13,802 bases of DNA from JACMLD01 sp033761915 (GCA_033761915.1 JANRMC010000115.1:1-13802), one strand, 5' to 3'; counted from the first letter of the stretch, positions 1-6,806 are shown. Made by a program: numbers and translations. The notes: generated by a model not told the origin, from the letters alone.

Positions 1-19
1 TAAACACAAAATACTTTTT

Positions 20-592
20 ATGAAGAAAACGCTTTTAAATTTTTTAGTGGCAACATTGGTTGCCACCGCCTCTCAGGCACAAACCAGCAACGATGGCAAA
101 ATTAACAACAGTAATTTTTTTGTAGAAATGGGTGGCATTGGCGGCCCTTATTCTTTTACGTTTGATAAACGCTTACACGCAAACCGCATAGATGGTATTG
201 GCTTACGCGGCGGTTTTAGTGGTTTGTATAACGATGAGGAGAAAATATTTTCTGTGCCCATGCAGGTAAACTGGCTGATGGGAAAAAACAAAAGCTTTTT
301 TGAAATAGGGGCGGGGCTTACTTATTTTCATTATGATGGGTACACTTACAATGATGGTGGTAATTATATCTGCGACTCTACAGGCTGCCGCTCTGTAGGT
401 GGTAAAGATTATGCCGGTCATTTTGTATTGCCTATATCCCGGAAGAACTCTTTTTTTGGTACTCTTAATTTTGGTTACCGCCGCGTGCCGCAAGGCCAGG
501 GCTTTACCTGGAAGGTGGCACTAACACCGCTCTTTAATTCAAACGGTTTTTGGCCGGTATTTGGTGGTTTTGCTATTGGCTATAAATTTTAA
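20..592 (+). CDS. Secreted outer-membrane beta-barrel protein, function unknown
   Basis: Predicted 190-aa protein with a clear N-terminal signal peptide (MKK, hydrophobic stretch, cleavage probably after the SQA at residues 18-20). The rest is rich in Gly, aromatic residues and alternating polar/hydrophobic stretches, as in small outer-membrane beta-barrels, and it ends in Phe (GYKF), the usual C-terminal residue of proteins inserted by the BAM machinery. A Cys pair near residues 118-122 (CDSTGC) could form a disulfide in a loop. The start is chosen because the signal peptide begins there; only 19 bases precede it, so its promoter cannot be judged. It converges with the FKBP gene across a shared terminator at 683-714. 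No specific family is recognised; a porin-like or outer-membrane-protein-like role is inference. Confidence 0.75.
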   Translation: MKKTLLNFLVATLVATASQAQTSNDGKINNSNFFVEMGGIGGPYSFTFDKRLHANRIDGIGLRGGFSGLYNDEEKIFSVPMQVNWLMGKNKSFFEIGAGLTYFHYDGYTYNDGGNYICDSTGCRSVGGKDYAGHFVLPISRKNSFFGTLNFGYRRVPQGQGFTWKVALTPLFNSNGFWPVFGGFAIGYKF

Positions 593-611
593 GCCTATCT
601 GTTATTTGTTT

Positions 612-678
612 GGCAATGCATTGCCGCTGAAGAGTGCGACGCAACGATGCCTGGCTTAGCGTTACCGCTGGTAACATA
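612..678. repeat. Dispersed repeat family 2, copy 1, with adjacent palindromes
   Basis: The intergenic stretch carries GAGTGCGACGCAACG at 632-646, the core of a repeat found again at about 8819 and, inverted, at about 11741. It is preceded by a perfect 14-bp palindrome (GGCAATGCATTGCC, 612-625) and followed by a 6-bp stem hairpin (GTTACC/GGTAAC, 661-675). Outside the core this copy resembles the other two only weakly. Function unknown. Confidence 0.5.
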
Positions 679-682
679 CAAT

Positions 683-714
683 AAAAAAGCAGCAGTTAAT
701 ACTGCTGCTTTTTT
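683..714. terminator. Bidirectional intrinsic terminator between convergent genes
   Basis: A perfect 14-bp inverted repeat (AAAAAAGCAGCAGT at 683-696 and its complement at 701-714) around a 4-base loop. The stem has an A tract on one side and a T tract on the other, so it can end transcription in both directions. It lies between the convergent beta-barrel gene (ends 592) and FKBP gene (ends 732), which fits. Confidence 0.85.
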
Positions 715-731
715 ATTTGAGAAACTTGTAA

Positions 732-1682
732 TTATTTTTTTGCAGTAGTATCAACTGCTGCGGGCTTTTGTGTATTGGGGTCTGGTTTTACATCTACCAA
801 TTCAACTTCAAACAACAACGCTTCGCCGGGTTTAAATGGCGAACCTTGTGGGGGATTTTGTCCGTAAGCTAATGTGCCGGGTATGTATAAAACGCCTTTA
901 CCACCTTTCTTAAATAGTTTTAAACCTTCATCCCATCCGGCAATGGCATTGCGGGTGCCTAACTGAAATGTATAAGGCTGGCGGCCTGCATCATGACTAT
1001 TTTCAAATATTTTTTCGTCGGATACTTTTTTGCCCACATAATGAACGGTAACCACTTTACCAGAATCGGCCTGCTCGCCGGTGCCGGGGTCTTGTACTAC
1101 AACATAGGTACCGGTGCCGGTTTTTTGTGCATTTATTTTTTTACCGGCCAGCCATGCTTCCAGCTCTTTGCTTTCTTTTGCAAGGGTGCCTTTTTGTTTT
1201 TCAAACTCAGCAGCCTGTGCTTTTGCCATTTCGCCTTGGCGGTCTTTATTTACGGCTGCTTCATCTGCAAACACATCTGTAATTTTTAAAGTCCAAACCA
1301 AACGGTCGCCGCTTTTCATAAACGGAGGCATTGAATTAGGTGGGTATTTTTTTAATAAGGTATCAATTAACTGAACCACCACCAGGCTATCGCCTTTGCG
1401 CATATCAGTAAACAGTTCAGATACATCATAGGCATCGGGTTGACCCTTGGTTACGGGTGCATATACAGGCATGCTGCTGTAAGAACTAACCAGTAAAGAG
1501 TCGTTTAGTTTTTGTGTGTAATGTATTTTAAGAAAAGCACCCTCTTTTGCCGGAGCGCCGCTACCCTTGGTAACATATTTATACATTAAGCCGCTTTTTG
1601 TTTTTTTGTAGTTAACGCCACCACATGCAGCCATGGTTGTAATTGCTGCCAGTGCCAAAACCAGTTGTGTGATTTTTTTCAT
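732..1682 (-). CDS. FKBP-type peptidyl-prolyl isomerase lipoprotein (two FKBP-like domains)
   Basis: Predicted 316-aa lipoprotein: signal sequence with lipobox MAAC, Cys at residue 20 followed by Gly-Gly. The C-terminal half (about 190-300) is a good FKBP domain, with VHYVG, an F-E-N variant of the usual F-D segment, GWDEGL, LAYG and LLFEVEL; the active-site Trp and Tyr are present, so prolyl isomerase activity is plausible. The N-terminal half (about 30-142) also looks FKBP-like (GLMYKYVTKGSG, LKIHYT) but lacks the GWDEGL segment and is probably degenerate. A Lys/Glu-rich linker with coiled-coil character (about 143-180) joins them. It follows the DHH phosphoesterase gene by 17 bp, probably as one operon. 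From recollection, flavobacteria carry an FKBP lipoprotein (GldI) near a DHH phosphoesterase and ndk; the same layout here suggests a relative, but a gliding role is not shown. Confidence 0.88.
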   Translation of the reverse strand: MKKITQLVLALAAITTMAACGGVNYKKTKSGLMYKYVTKGSGAPAKEGAFLKIHYTQKLNDSLLVSSYSSMPVYAPVTKGQPDAYDVSELFTDMRKGDSLVVVQLIDTLLKKYPPNSMPPFMKSGDRLVWTLKITDVFADEAAVNKDRQGEMAKAQAAEFEKQKGTLAKESKELEAWLAGKKINAQKTGTGTYVVVQDPGTGEQADSGKVVTVHYVGKKVSDEKIFENSHDAGRQPYTFQLGTRNAIAGWDEGLKLFKKGGKGVLYIPGTLAYGQNPPQGSPFKPGEALLFEVELVDVKPDPNTQKPAAVDTTAKK

Positions 1683-1699
1683 ATATTTTTTTAAAGTGA

Positions 1700-2710
1700 T
1701 TATATAAACAAAGTTTTATTTTCTTTTAATGCCTGTTTAAACAGCTCTACATTTTTTTGCAGGCTTTCCAGGCTGCGGCCGCCCGATGCATTGAAATGCC
1801 CGCCGCCGTTAAAATAAGTACGGGCAAAGGTATTTACATCTACATTCCCTTTGCTGCGAAAGCTCCATTTTCTTTCCTCATCGCGGTCAATAACAATGGC
1901 TGCCATTTTAATGCCTTGTATGGTAAGAGGGTAATTAACCAACCCTTCAGTATCGCCGGTTTTAATATCAAAGCGCAGCAGGTCGGCCTTGGTTACGGCA
2001 ATCAGTGCAGTGTTGTATTCATACAAAACCTCCATGCGATTGGTAAGCACATGGCCAATAAAGCGCAGGCGGTTTTCCAGAAAGTTATCGTAAATATGAT
2101 CGTGCACCTGGGTATGGTTAAGTCCCGTGGCCTCTTTAAGATGCGCCGCCATTTTATGTACCGCCGCATTAGCCGCCGGAAAACGAAACGATCCGGTGTC
2201 TCCAATCAGTCCGGCATAGAGGCATTCTGCCATGCCCAGCGTTATTAAATGGCTGTGGCCGCTTTCTACTATAAAATCATACACCATTTCGCAGGTAGAG
2301 CTTTTGGCAGTATTACTATTACCATACGTAAAAGCCGCTTCCTCGGGTTGCTGGTGATGGTCTATTAAAATTTTAGTGCAGTTTAATTGCTGCAGGGTAG
2401 CAGCCATGTGCTTGGTACGGGGCAGGGTATTAAAATCTAAACAAAACAGCCAGGTGGCTTTTTGCAGGGCTGCTTCTGCCAGGTCTTTTCGGTATTCGTA
2501 ATCAATTACCATTTTACAGCCTTCCATCCAGTTTAAAAAGCTGGGCCAGTTGGTGGGAGAAATAACTGTTACCTCATGCCCCAGTTGCTGCAGCAAACCG
2601 GCTAATGCCAGCGATGAACCCATGGCATCGGGGTCGGGCTTCTGGTGCATGGTAATCACCACGTTCTGCGGGGTGGTAAGCAGGGGATAAATGTCTGTAA
2701 TCGGCTTCAT
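1700..2710 (-). CDS. DHH-family phosphoesterase, NrnA-like (oligoribonuclease / pAp phosphatase)
   Basis: Predicted 336-aa cytoplasmic protein of the DHH/DHHA1 superfamily. Visible motifs: H22 with K24-P-D-P-D28 then GSS (motif I), D92 in CLDFNT (motif II), D116-H117-H118 (the DHH signature) and D170 in GLIGDTG (motif IV); the C-terminal DHHA1 part has GGGHFNASGG, which binds the nucleotide phosphate. These are the Mn-binding and substrate residues of NrnA, which degrades 2-5 nt RNA and hydrolyses 3'-phosphoadenosine 5'-phosphate. The start at 2710 (MKPITD) is preferred over an in-frame ATG at 2752: the upstream 14 residues do not look like the family, and a promoter-like sequence overlaps them. 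First gene of a unit with the FKBP lipoprotein downstream; divergent from ndk. Substrate choice among NrnA-like activities cannot be told by reading. Confidence 0.88.
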   Translation of the reverse strand: MKPITDIYPLLTTPQNVVITMHQKPDPDAMGSSLALAGLLQQLGHEVTVISPTNWPSFLNWMEGCKMVIDYEYRKDLAEAALQKATWLFCLDFNTLPRTKHMAATLQQLNCTKILIDHHQQPEEAAFTYGNSNTAKSSTCEMVYDFIVESGHSHLITLGMAECLYAGLIGDTGSFRFPAANAAVHKMAAHLKEATGLNHTQVHDHIYDNFLENRLRFIGHVLTNRMEVLYEYNTALIAVTKADLLRFDIKTGDTEGLVNYPLTIQGIKMAAIVIDRDEERKWSFRSKGNVDVNTFARTYFNGGGHFNASGGRSLESLQKNVELFKQALKENKTLFI

Positions 2711-2718
2711 AAAATGGT

Positions 2719-2752
2719 GGCGAAGGTAATTAAAACCCGTCAATAACAACAA
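2719..2752 (-). promoter_or_regulatory. Candidate Bacteroidota-type promoter for the DHH phosphoesterase gene
   Basis: On the minus strand TTGTTG (2752-2747) is followed after 18 bp by TACCTTCG (2728-2721), close to the Bacteroidota -33/-7 consensus (TTTG, then TAnnTTTG). The -7 box is only about 10 nt from the chosen ATG at 2710, implying a very short leader, which lowers confidence. Confidence 0.35.
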
Positions 2753-2828
2753 GGGTGTTTAGTGGTAATTGCTCCCTTTTGGGGCTCAATTAAAGCTTTT
2801 CAGGCTGGTATTCCTCAGCAAACTTCCC

Positions 2829-2837
2829 TATCTTCGC
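2829..2837 (+). promoter_or_regulatory. Candidate -7 box for ndk
   Basis: TATCTTCGC begins 30 nt upstream of the ndk ATG and matches the Bacteroidota -7 form TAnnTTTG with one change. No good -33 TTTG is visible at the expected distance. Similar boxes at 3424 (+) and 5417 (-) have almost the same spacing to their start codons. Confidence 0.4.
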
Positions 2838-2858
2838 GGCGCAAAAAAGAAAAGAAAT

Positions 2859-3275
2859 ATGAGCAACAGAACGTTTACAATGATTAAGCCCGATGCGATG
2901 AAGAACGGACATGCCGGGGCAATTTTAGACAGATTTATTAAAGAAGGTTTCCGCGTGGTGGCTTTAAAGCAAACCAAGCTGAGCGCCGAAAAAGCAGGCG
3001 AGTTTTATGCCGTGCATAAAGAGCGCCCCTTTTACGGAGAGCTGGTAGAGTTTATGAGCAGCGGCGTAATTATAGCGGCCATCTTAGAAAAAGAAAATGC
3101 CGTAGCCTCTTTCAGAGAATTGATTGGCGCCACCAACCCCGCACAGGCAGCAGAAGGCACCATCCGTAAATTATATGCCACATCCGTTGGCGAAAACGCC
3201 GTACATGGCAGCGATAGCGATGCCAATGCATTAATAGAAGGTAGCTTCTTCTTTAGCGGACTGGAGCAATTTTAA
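2859..3275 (+). CDS. ndk: Nucleoside-diphosphate kinase
   Basis: Predicted 138-aa protein, the normal length of bacterial Ndk. It transfers the gamma phosphate from ATP to nucleoside diphosphates through a phospho-histidine, balancing NTP and dNTP pools in the cytoplasm. The start region TFTMIKPDAM is the family's conserved N-terminus; RPFYGELVEFM and GATNPAQAAEGTIR are nucleotide-binding segments, and H116 in NAVHGSDS is the phosphorylated catalytic histidine. The start at 2859 is chosen over an in-frame ATG at 2769 because the family begins here and an A-rich leader (AAAAAAGAAAAGAAAT) directly precedes it. Transcribed alone, with a -7-like box upstream and an intrinsic terminator right after. 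Divergent from the nrnA-like/FKBP unit. Confidence 0.97.
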   Translation: MSNRTFTMIKPDAMKNGHAGAILDRFIKEGFRVVALKQTKLSAEKAGEFYAVHKERPFYGELVEFMSSGVIIAAILEKENAVASFRELIGATNPAQAAEGTIRKLYATSVGENAVHGSDSDANALIEGSFFFSGLEQF

Positions 3276-3298
3276 GGATTAACTGCACCACATATAAT

Positions 3299-3332
3299 AA
3301 AAGGCCGTACGAAGTACGGCCTTTTTATTTTT
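3299..3332 (+). terminator. Intrinsic terminator of ndk
   Basis: AAGGCCGTAC (3301-3310), loop GAA, then GTACGGCCTT and a T-rich tail (to about 3332). A 10-bp perfect stem with a T tract, 24 bp after the ndk stop codon. Confidence 0.85.
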
Positions 3333-3423
3333 GGGTAACCAGCCGCAACGCTCCGGTTAAATATTCTTGCGGCGCTCCGTTCAACTAATGTACAACCGGC
3401 ATCAAAATAAACCCTGCAAACCG

Positions 3424-3432
3424 TATCTTCAT
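3424..3432 (+). promoter_or_regulatory. Candidate -7 box for the NIPSNAP gene
   Basis: TATCTTCAT begins 29 nt upstream of the start codon at 3453, similar to the box before ndk. No convincing -33 element is seen. Confidence 0.3.
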
Positions 3433-3452
3433 GCAGCTTAAAAAAAATATGT

Positions 3453-4226
3453 ATGAAAAATTGTGTTCTGTTTGCCTTTGCCATAGTGGCCACCTACTTC
3501 AGTTTTGCCAAACCGCCCAAAAAAGAATATTACAGCATACAGGTATATCATTTCAGCACGGCGGCACAAGAGCAGGCACTGGATGCGTATTTAGAAAAAG
3601 CATGGCTGCCCGCTGCACATAAACTGGGTTTAAAAAATATTGGCATATTTAAACCCATAGCCAACGATACCGCAGCCAGTAAACGCATTTATATTATTAC
3701 AGCCGCTACCGCCACCGATAAATTATTTAACATGGCGGCATTAATACATGCAGATGCAGATTATAAAACAGCCGCTGCCTCTTACTTAAGCACTCCCTAC
3801 ACGCAACCAGCTTTTACCCGTATTGAAACCATTTTGCTCAGCGCCTTCCGGCTGGCCCCGCAAATGCAATTGCCGCAGTTAACTACACCCAAAGAGCAAC
3901 ATGTGTATGAGCTGCGCAGCTACGAAAGCCCCACAGAAGAACGCTATATCAGCAAAGTAAAAATGTTTAATGAAGGGGGAGAGATAACCCTGTTTAAACG
4001 GCTGCAGTTTAATGCTGTGTTTTATGCCGATGTTATCAGCGGCAGCCGCATGCCCAATTTAATGTACCTCACCAGTTTTGATACTATGGAAGAACGTACC
4101 GCCCACTGGAAAACTTTTAGTGCCGATGCAGAATGGAAAACATTATCAGCAATGCCAGAATACCAGCGCAATGTTTCAAAGTCGGATATTATTTTAATGC
4201 GGGCCGCGGCGTATTCAGATTATTGA
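3453..4226 (+). CDS. Secreted NIPSNAP-family protein (two NIPSNAP domains)
   Basis: Predicted 257-aa protein. Residues 1-19 form a short signal peptide ending near SFAKP. Two ferredoxin-like NIPSNAP domains follow: one from about 23 to 125 (YYSIQVYHF, then a helix with YLEKAWLPAAHKLG and NIGIFKP) and a second from about 147 to 252 (HVYELRSYESPTEERYISKVKMF, then MPNLMYLTSFDTMEERTAHW). Both keep the E/Y-x-R-x-Y strand start and the long amphipathic helix seen in NIPSNAP and dimeric alpha-beta barrel proteins. The biochemical role of bacterial NIPSNAP proteins is not well defined; many Bacteroidota encode periplasmic ones. Its stop codon overlaps by 7 bp the 3' end of an interrupted minus-strand ORF, and no terminator is visible between them. 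Confidence 0.88.
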   Translation: MKNCVLFAFAIVATYFSFAKPPKKEYYSIQVYHFSTAAQEQALDAYLEKAWLPAAHKLGLKNIGIFKPIANDTAASKRIYIITAATATDKLFNMAALIHADADYKTAAASYLSTPYTQPAFTRIETILLSAFRLAPQMQLPQLTTPKEQHVYELRSYESPTEERYISKVKMFNEGGEITLFKRLQFNAVFYADVISGSRMPNLMYLTSFDTMEERTAHWKTFSADAEWKTLSAMPEYQRNVSKSDIILMRAAAYSDY

Positions 4227-4507
4227 TTTCTTTTAAGTGCTGCAAATAACTGATCAAAGTTTTCTGAAAGCATCAGGAATTCTGATGCCCCATTATTTAA
4301 TAGCGAGTGCTCTTGTAAAGTTGCGGTTGGCGAAAAAAGTAAATTCAAATCATCTAAACGCTATGTTTCGCCTTGCTGCAGCATTAAAATATGTGCGTCT
4401 AATTCATCTCTTAATTTTTCAGCTGTTTCATAAGCTGTATAAGCCATGTCAGATTCATCTGTTATTTTCAGTTTAATGGTAACAAGTATATTTATCAGGT
4501 CAAGCAT
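4220..4507 (-). pseudogene. Small ORF interrupted by an in-frame TAG
   Basis: Reading the minus strand from the ATG at 4507 gives 48 codons (MLDLINILVTIKLKI..., ending LQQGET), a TAG at 4363-4361, then another 46 codons in the same frame (RLDDLNLLFSPTATLQEHSL... to KRNQ) ending in TAA at 4222-4220. Both halves look coding: Leu/Asp/Glu-rich helices with no other stop, matching in character across the TAG. The simplest reading is a ~95-aa helical protein broken by one substitution (for example CAG or AAG to TAG). It sits 47 bp downstream of the DUF2200 gene on the same strand. Family not firmly recognised; a conserved small Bacteroidota hypothetical protein is possible. Alternatives are a sequencing error, or a functional 48-aa product. 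Confidence 0.6.
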
Positions 4508-4554
4508 ATTTGTTTTATGTACTCTCGTTTAAATATTGCACCATGCCTTTTAAA

Positions 4555-4920
4555 CTAAACCGTACGCAAAATTTTTTCCATCTTTTTACCCTTGGCCAGT
4601 TCATCTACCAACTTATCTAAATAGCGGGTTTTTTTTGTAAGCGGGTTGTCTATTTCTTCAATGCGGTAGCCGCAAATAACACCGGTAATTAAATGTGCAT
4701 GGGGGTTAAGGGTAGCCTGCTCAAAAAAACCTTCAAAGGTTACTTTCTCTTTTATCAGTTGCTGCAATTTTTTGCTGTTAAAACCGGTCAGCCATTCAAT
4801 TACCTGGTCCAACTCTTCTTTGGTGCGGCCCTTCTTTTCCACTTTGGTAATATACATGGGGTATACCGATGCAAAAATCATTTTTGCAATACGTTCGTTA
4901 TGGGAGCTGGTGGGGGTCAT
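4555..4920 (-). CDS. DUF2200 domain-containing protein
   Basis: Predicted 121-aa cytoplasmic protein that matches the DUF2200 family along its full length: NERIAKMIFASVYPMYI at the start, KVEKKGRTKEELDQVIEWLTGF, then TLNPHAHLITGVICGYRIEEI and the C-terminal RYLDKLVDELAKGKKMEKIL. The family is found in many bacteria, is about 110-120 aa, and has no established activity. Start at the first ATG, just before the conserved HNERIAKM. No signal peptide or membrane segment. It lies 47 bp after the short FKBP-like lipoprotein gene and 47 bp before the interrupted small ORF, so the three may be co-transcribed, but spacing is the only evidence. Confidence 0.92.
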   Translation of the reverse strand: MTPTSSHNERIAKMIFASVYPMYITKVEKKGRTKEELDQVIEWLTGFNSKKLQQLIKEKVTFEGFFEQATLNPHAHLITGVICGYRIEEIDNPLTKKTRYLDKLVDELAKGKKMEKILRTV

Positions 4921-4967
4921 AATGGTTGGTTTATTGACTATAAATTTAATGCAGTCCTGCTTTTGTA

Positions 4968-5387
4968 TTATAGAATTTTGTGTAAAATTATTTTTATACT
5001 CAGTGCAGAATCTGGCGAAACATTCGGAGGGTAAGATTTTCTGCGTACCAGGTTGGGATTGGCAATCAGTTGCCTCACTTCGCCCACCTGCATTCCACGG
5101 AGGCCTTCATCTACAGCCGTAGTGGCCTGGTTGCCGCCAATTAATACTTTTACCGGCGAGCCGCTGGTTTCGTTAGAATATAAAACGGTTCCATTTAAGT
5201 ACGAAGTTGTTTCCCGTATCAAAACTTCCTGACCAACCTGTGCCGCTGCGCCACTGCCTTTTTGCAGAATCTTATACTTTAAACCAGAGGCCGTGGTGGT
5301 AAACCCATCTGCCGGTTTGGTGTTTTTATGTGCACCGGAGCAACTGCATATAAAATAAAGACTGAACACAATTGTAAAATATTTCAT
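4968..5387 (-). CDS. Short FKBP-like lipoprotein, active site probably lost
   Basis: Predicted 139-aa lipoprotein: short signal sequence with Cys at 14 and 16 (FICSCSG; either could be lipidated). Residues about 30-139 follow the FKBP order, with TTASGLKYKILQKGSGAAAQVGQ at the start, then VDEGLRGMQVGEVRQLI, the P-x-L segment NPNLV and a final strand SIKIILHKIL. The residues that line the FKBP pocket are mostly changed: the usual VHYTG reads IRETT, F-D is LYSN, and the Trp of GWDEG is Ala (TTAVDEG). It therefore probably binds or chaperones rather than isomerises prolines; that is inference. Lies 80 bp downstream of the esterase-family gene and 47 bp upstream of DUF2200, all on the minus strand. 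A -7-like TATCTTCAC sits 30 nt before its ATG, so it may have its own promoter. Confidence 0.82.
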   Translation of the reverse strand: MKYFTIVFSLYFICSCSGAHKNTKPADGFTTTASGLKYKILQKGSGAAAQVGQEVLIRETTSYLNGTVLYSNETSGSPVKVLIGGNQATTAVDEGLRGMQVGEVRQLIANPNLVRRKSYPPNVSPDSALSIKIILHKIL

Positions 5388-5408
5388 GGCTAAAGTATTT
5401 GGTTACCG

Positions 5409-5417
5409 GTGAAGATA
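5409..5417 (-). promoter_or_regulatory. Candidate -7 box for the short FKBP-like gene
   Basis: Minus-strand TATCTTCAC starting at 5417, 30 nt before the start codon at 5387. It is the same motif and spacing as upstream of ndk and the NIPSNAP gene. The -33 region is not recognisable. Confidence 0.35.
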
Positions 5418-5467
5418 GAATTTGTTGGGAGCTGTTTTTTTGGAATAATACAAGGCAGAAAAATGCT

Positions 5468-6748
5468 TCAATATTTTATTTTACAATTGTACATATGCCG
5501 TATAAAAAACAAACCGTCAAATATTTTGTTCCACTGTGCTTCTGCTGATTGGTGTACGCCGGCGGCTTTTACTGAACTCTTCAACGCAAAGGGAGTATTA
5601 AATTCAGGATGCTGGTTATTAAAAGCGGTGAAATCTGTAAAAGCATAGTCATAGGTATTGTTCACCCAGTTTTCAAAACCGTTTTTTTCAGGCGCATCAA
5701 TATTAAAGCTCTTTGTGCCAATACGCCCCGCTACGCCATCGTAAGAAGTAAAACCAATTACATACGTTTCTTTATTCAGTGCTGTGTCTTTAATAAAGCT
5801 GGACGCCATCGGACTAAATCCATCGTTGCTTTTTTTTAATAAACCCCGTTCAATTTTAGCAACATGATAGTTGGCTGCCCAAACAATAATTTTTTTGCCG
5901 GCAAACTTAACCTTACACAACCATTTCAGGTTAGTGGCCATTTGCGCATCGCGGTAATTACAGCTAGCTGTAAAATCTTTATTCACCAAACGCATCTGAT
6001 GGCAAAGGCTTATTAAATTTTCAATTAGTAAAGGCCATTGAGAGGCGTTGCCCAATTTTTCTGTAAACATTGTTTTCAGGTTGGTTAAAGCCACTGCTGT
6101 ACTGCTGTAAAAATCCGGCTTCTGAGCCGCCGTTGTAAGGCTGTTGGTAAGAAGACTGATGGCATTCATCAATTCTTTATAAGCAGCTTCCTGGCCAATT
6201 ATGGCAAAATTGTTTGCACGGCAAACACTGTCTATTGCTTTTGCTAGTTGCTGGGTGGAGTAACGCAAATACATCTGGCTGTCGAACCCGGCAATAATAA
6301 ATGGGTGGACGCTGTTAAAGCTTTCTGGTATCAGTTGGGTAAACAAACCGGTGCAGGCATCGCAAAGTGTCCAGTACTGAAAAATATTGGCTCTGTAATA
6401 TTTGGCAAAGGCCGGTGCATTGGCGGTAACCGTTTCGTAGCCGTTGGTGCCGGCAAAAAAGTCGCTTTCAAATGCAATTACATCAAATCCCTTTTCGCGG
6501 TGCAGGTAATTTATTAATTGTGTTTTTGCAATAAAAGCAGCAGCATCACCGTGGTCCTGCTCGCCAAGAAAGACAATGCGTGCATCTCCAATGGCTTTGC
6601 CAATAGGCGCAAATTCTTCAAAGCTGCTGATGCTGTCAATACGTGTTAGCGGGTGGGTGTTTGCCGCCACATAGCTGGTTAATACCGTTTGTGCCTGCAA
6701 ACGTACCGTAGTAATAACTACAATTAGAAGCAGCATTGTTTTTTTCAT
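5468..6748 (-). CDS. Secreted erythromycin-esterase-family hydrolase
   Basis: Predicted 426-aa protein with a signal peptide (cleavage near QAQ, residues 18-20). The core matches the erythromycin esterase (EreA/EreB)-like superfamily: LGEQDHG at 61-67 (E63, H66, the catalytic base region), IAFESDF with E94, YRDAQMATNLKWL at 265-277 and VWAANYHVAKI at 289-299. In Ere enzymes the last motif is H-N-x-H; here the first His is Ala (A292) and the second is kept (H295). A Cys pair (C129, C132) lies in the middle of the fold. Ere enzymes open the macrolactone ring of macrolides; many chromosomal relatives act on unknown esters, and export plus the changed motif argue against calling this a macrolide-resistance gene. 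A 17-bp palindrome lies 28 bp before the ATG. The FKBP-like gene follows 80 bp downstream. Confidence 0.87.
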   Translation of the reverse strand: MKKTMLLLIVVITTVRLQAQTVLTSYVAANTHPLTRIDSISSFEEFAPIGKAIGDARIVFLGEQDHGDAAAFIAKTQLINYLHREKGFDVIAFESDFFAGTNGYETVTANAPAFAKYYRANIFQYWTLCDACTGLFTQLIPESFNSVHPFIIAGFDSQMYLRYSTQQLAKAIDSVCRANNFAIIGQEAAYKELMNAISLLTNSLTTAAQKPDFYSSTAVALTNLKTMFTEKLGNASQWPLLIENLISLCHQMRLVNKDFTASCNYRDAQMATNLKWLCKVKFAGKKIIVWAANYHVAKIERGLLKKSNDGFSPMASSFIKDTALNKETYVIGFTSYDGVAGRIGTKSFNIDAPEKNGFENWVNNTYDYAFTDFTAFNNQHPEFNTPFALKSSVKAAGVHQSAEAQWNKIFDGLFFIRHMYNCKIKY

Positions 6749-6775
6749 GTACTTGGTTTAATGGTAATAACAGGA

Positions 6776-6806
6776 TGTACATTAAATGTACAAAAACAAT
6801 TTTTGT
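6776..6806. promoter_or_regulatory. Tandem palindromes upstream of the esterase-family gene (operator-like)
   Basis: TGTACATTAAATGTACA (6776-6792) is a perfect inverted repeat of 8-bp arms around one base. It abuts a second one, ACAAAAACAATTTTTGT (6790-6806), with 7-bp arms and a 3-base loop. Together they fill the promoter-proximal region 28 to 58 bp before the start codon at 6748, where a repressor or dimeric activator would be expected. The A/T-rich second palindrome could also contribute -33-like TTTTTG on the minus strand. No regulator gene is adjacent, so the binding protein is unknown. Confidence 0.4.

Noticed and set aside
2711..2752. 14-residue extension of the DHH phosphoesterase
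   Set aside because: It overlaps a promoter-like sequence, and the internal ATG at 2710 gives a normal start for the family.
2769..2858. 30-residue N-terminal extension of Ndk
   Set aside because: Ndk starts at the conserved S-N-R-T-F-T-M-I-K-P; the upstream part has a promoter-like box and no family similarity.
3342..3373. GCCGCAA/TTGCGGC inverted repeat after the ndk terminator
   Set aside because: 7-bp stem with an 18-base loop and no T tract; too weak to name.
4237..4476. Plus-strand 79-codon ORF
   Set aside because: It is the antisense of the interrupted minus-strand small ORF, has low-complexity Leu-rich content and no family character.
5468..6748. Macrolide resistance gene (ere)
   Set aside because: The protein is exported and has an altered H-N-x-H motif, and most chromosomal family members have unknown substrates.
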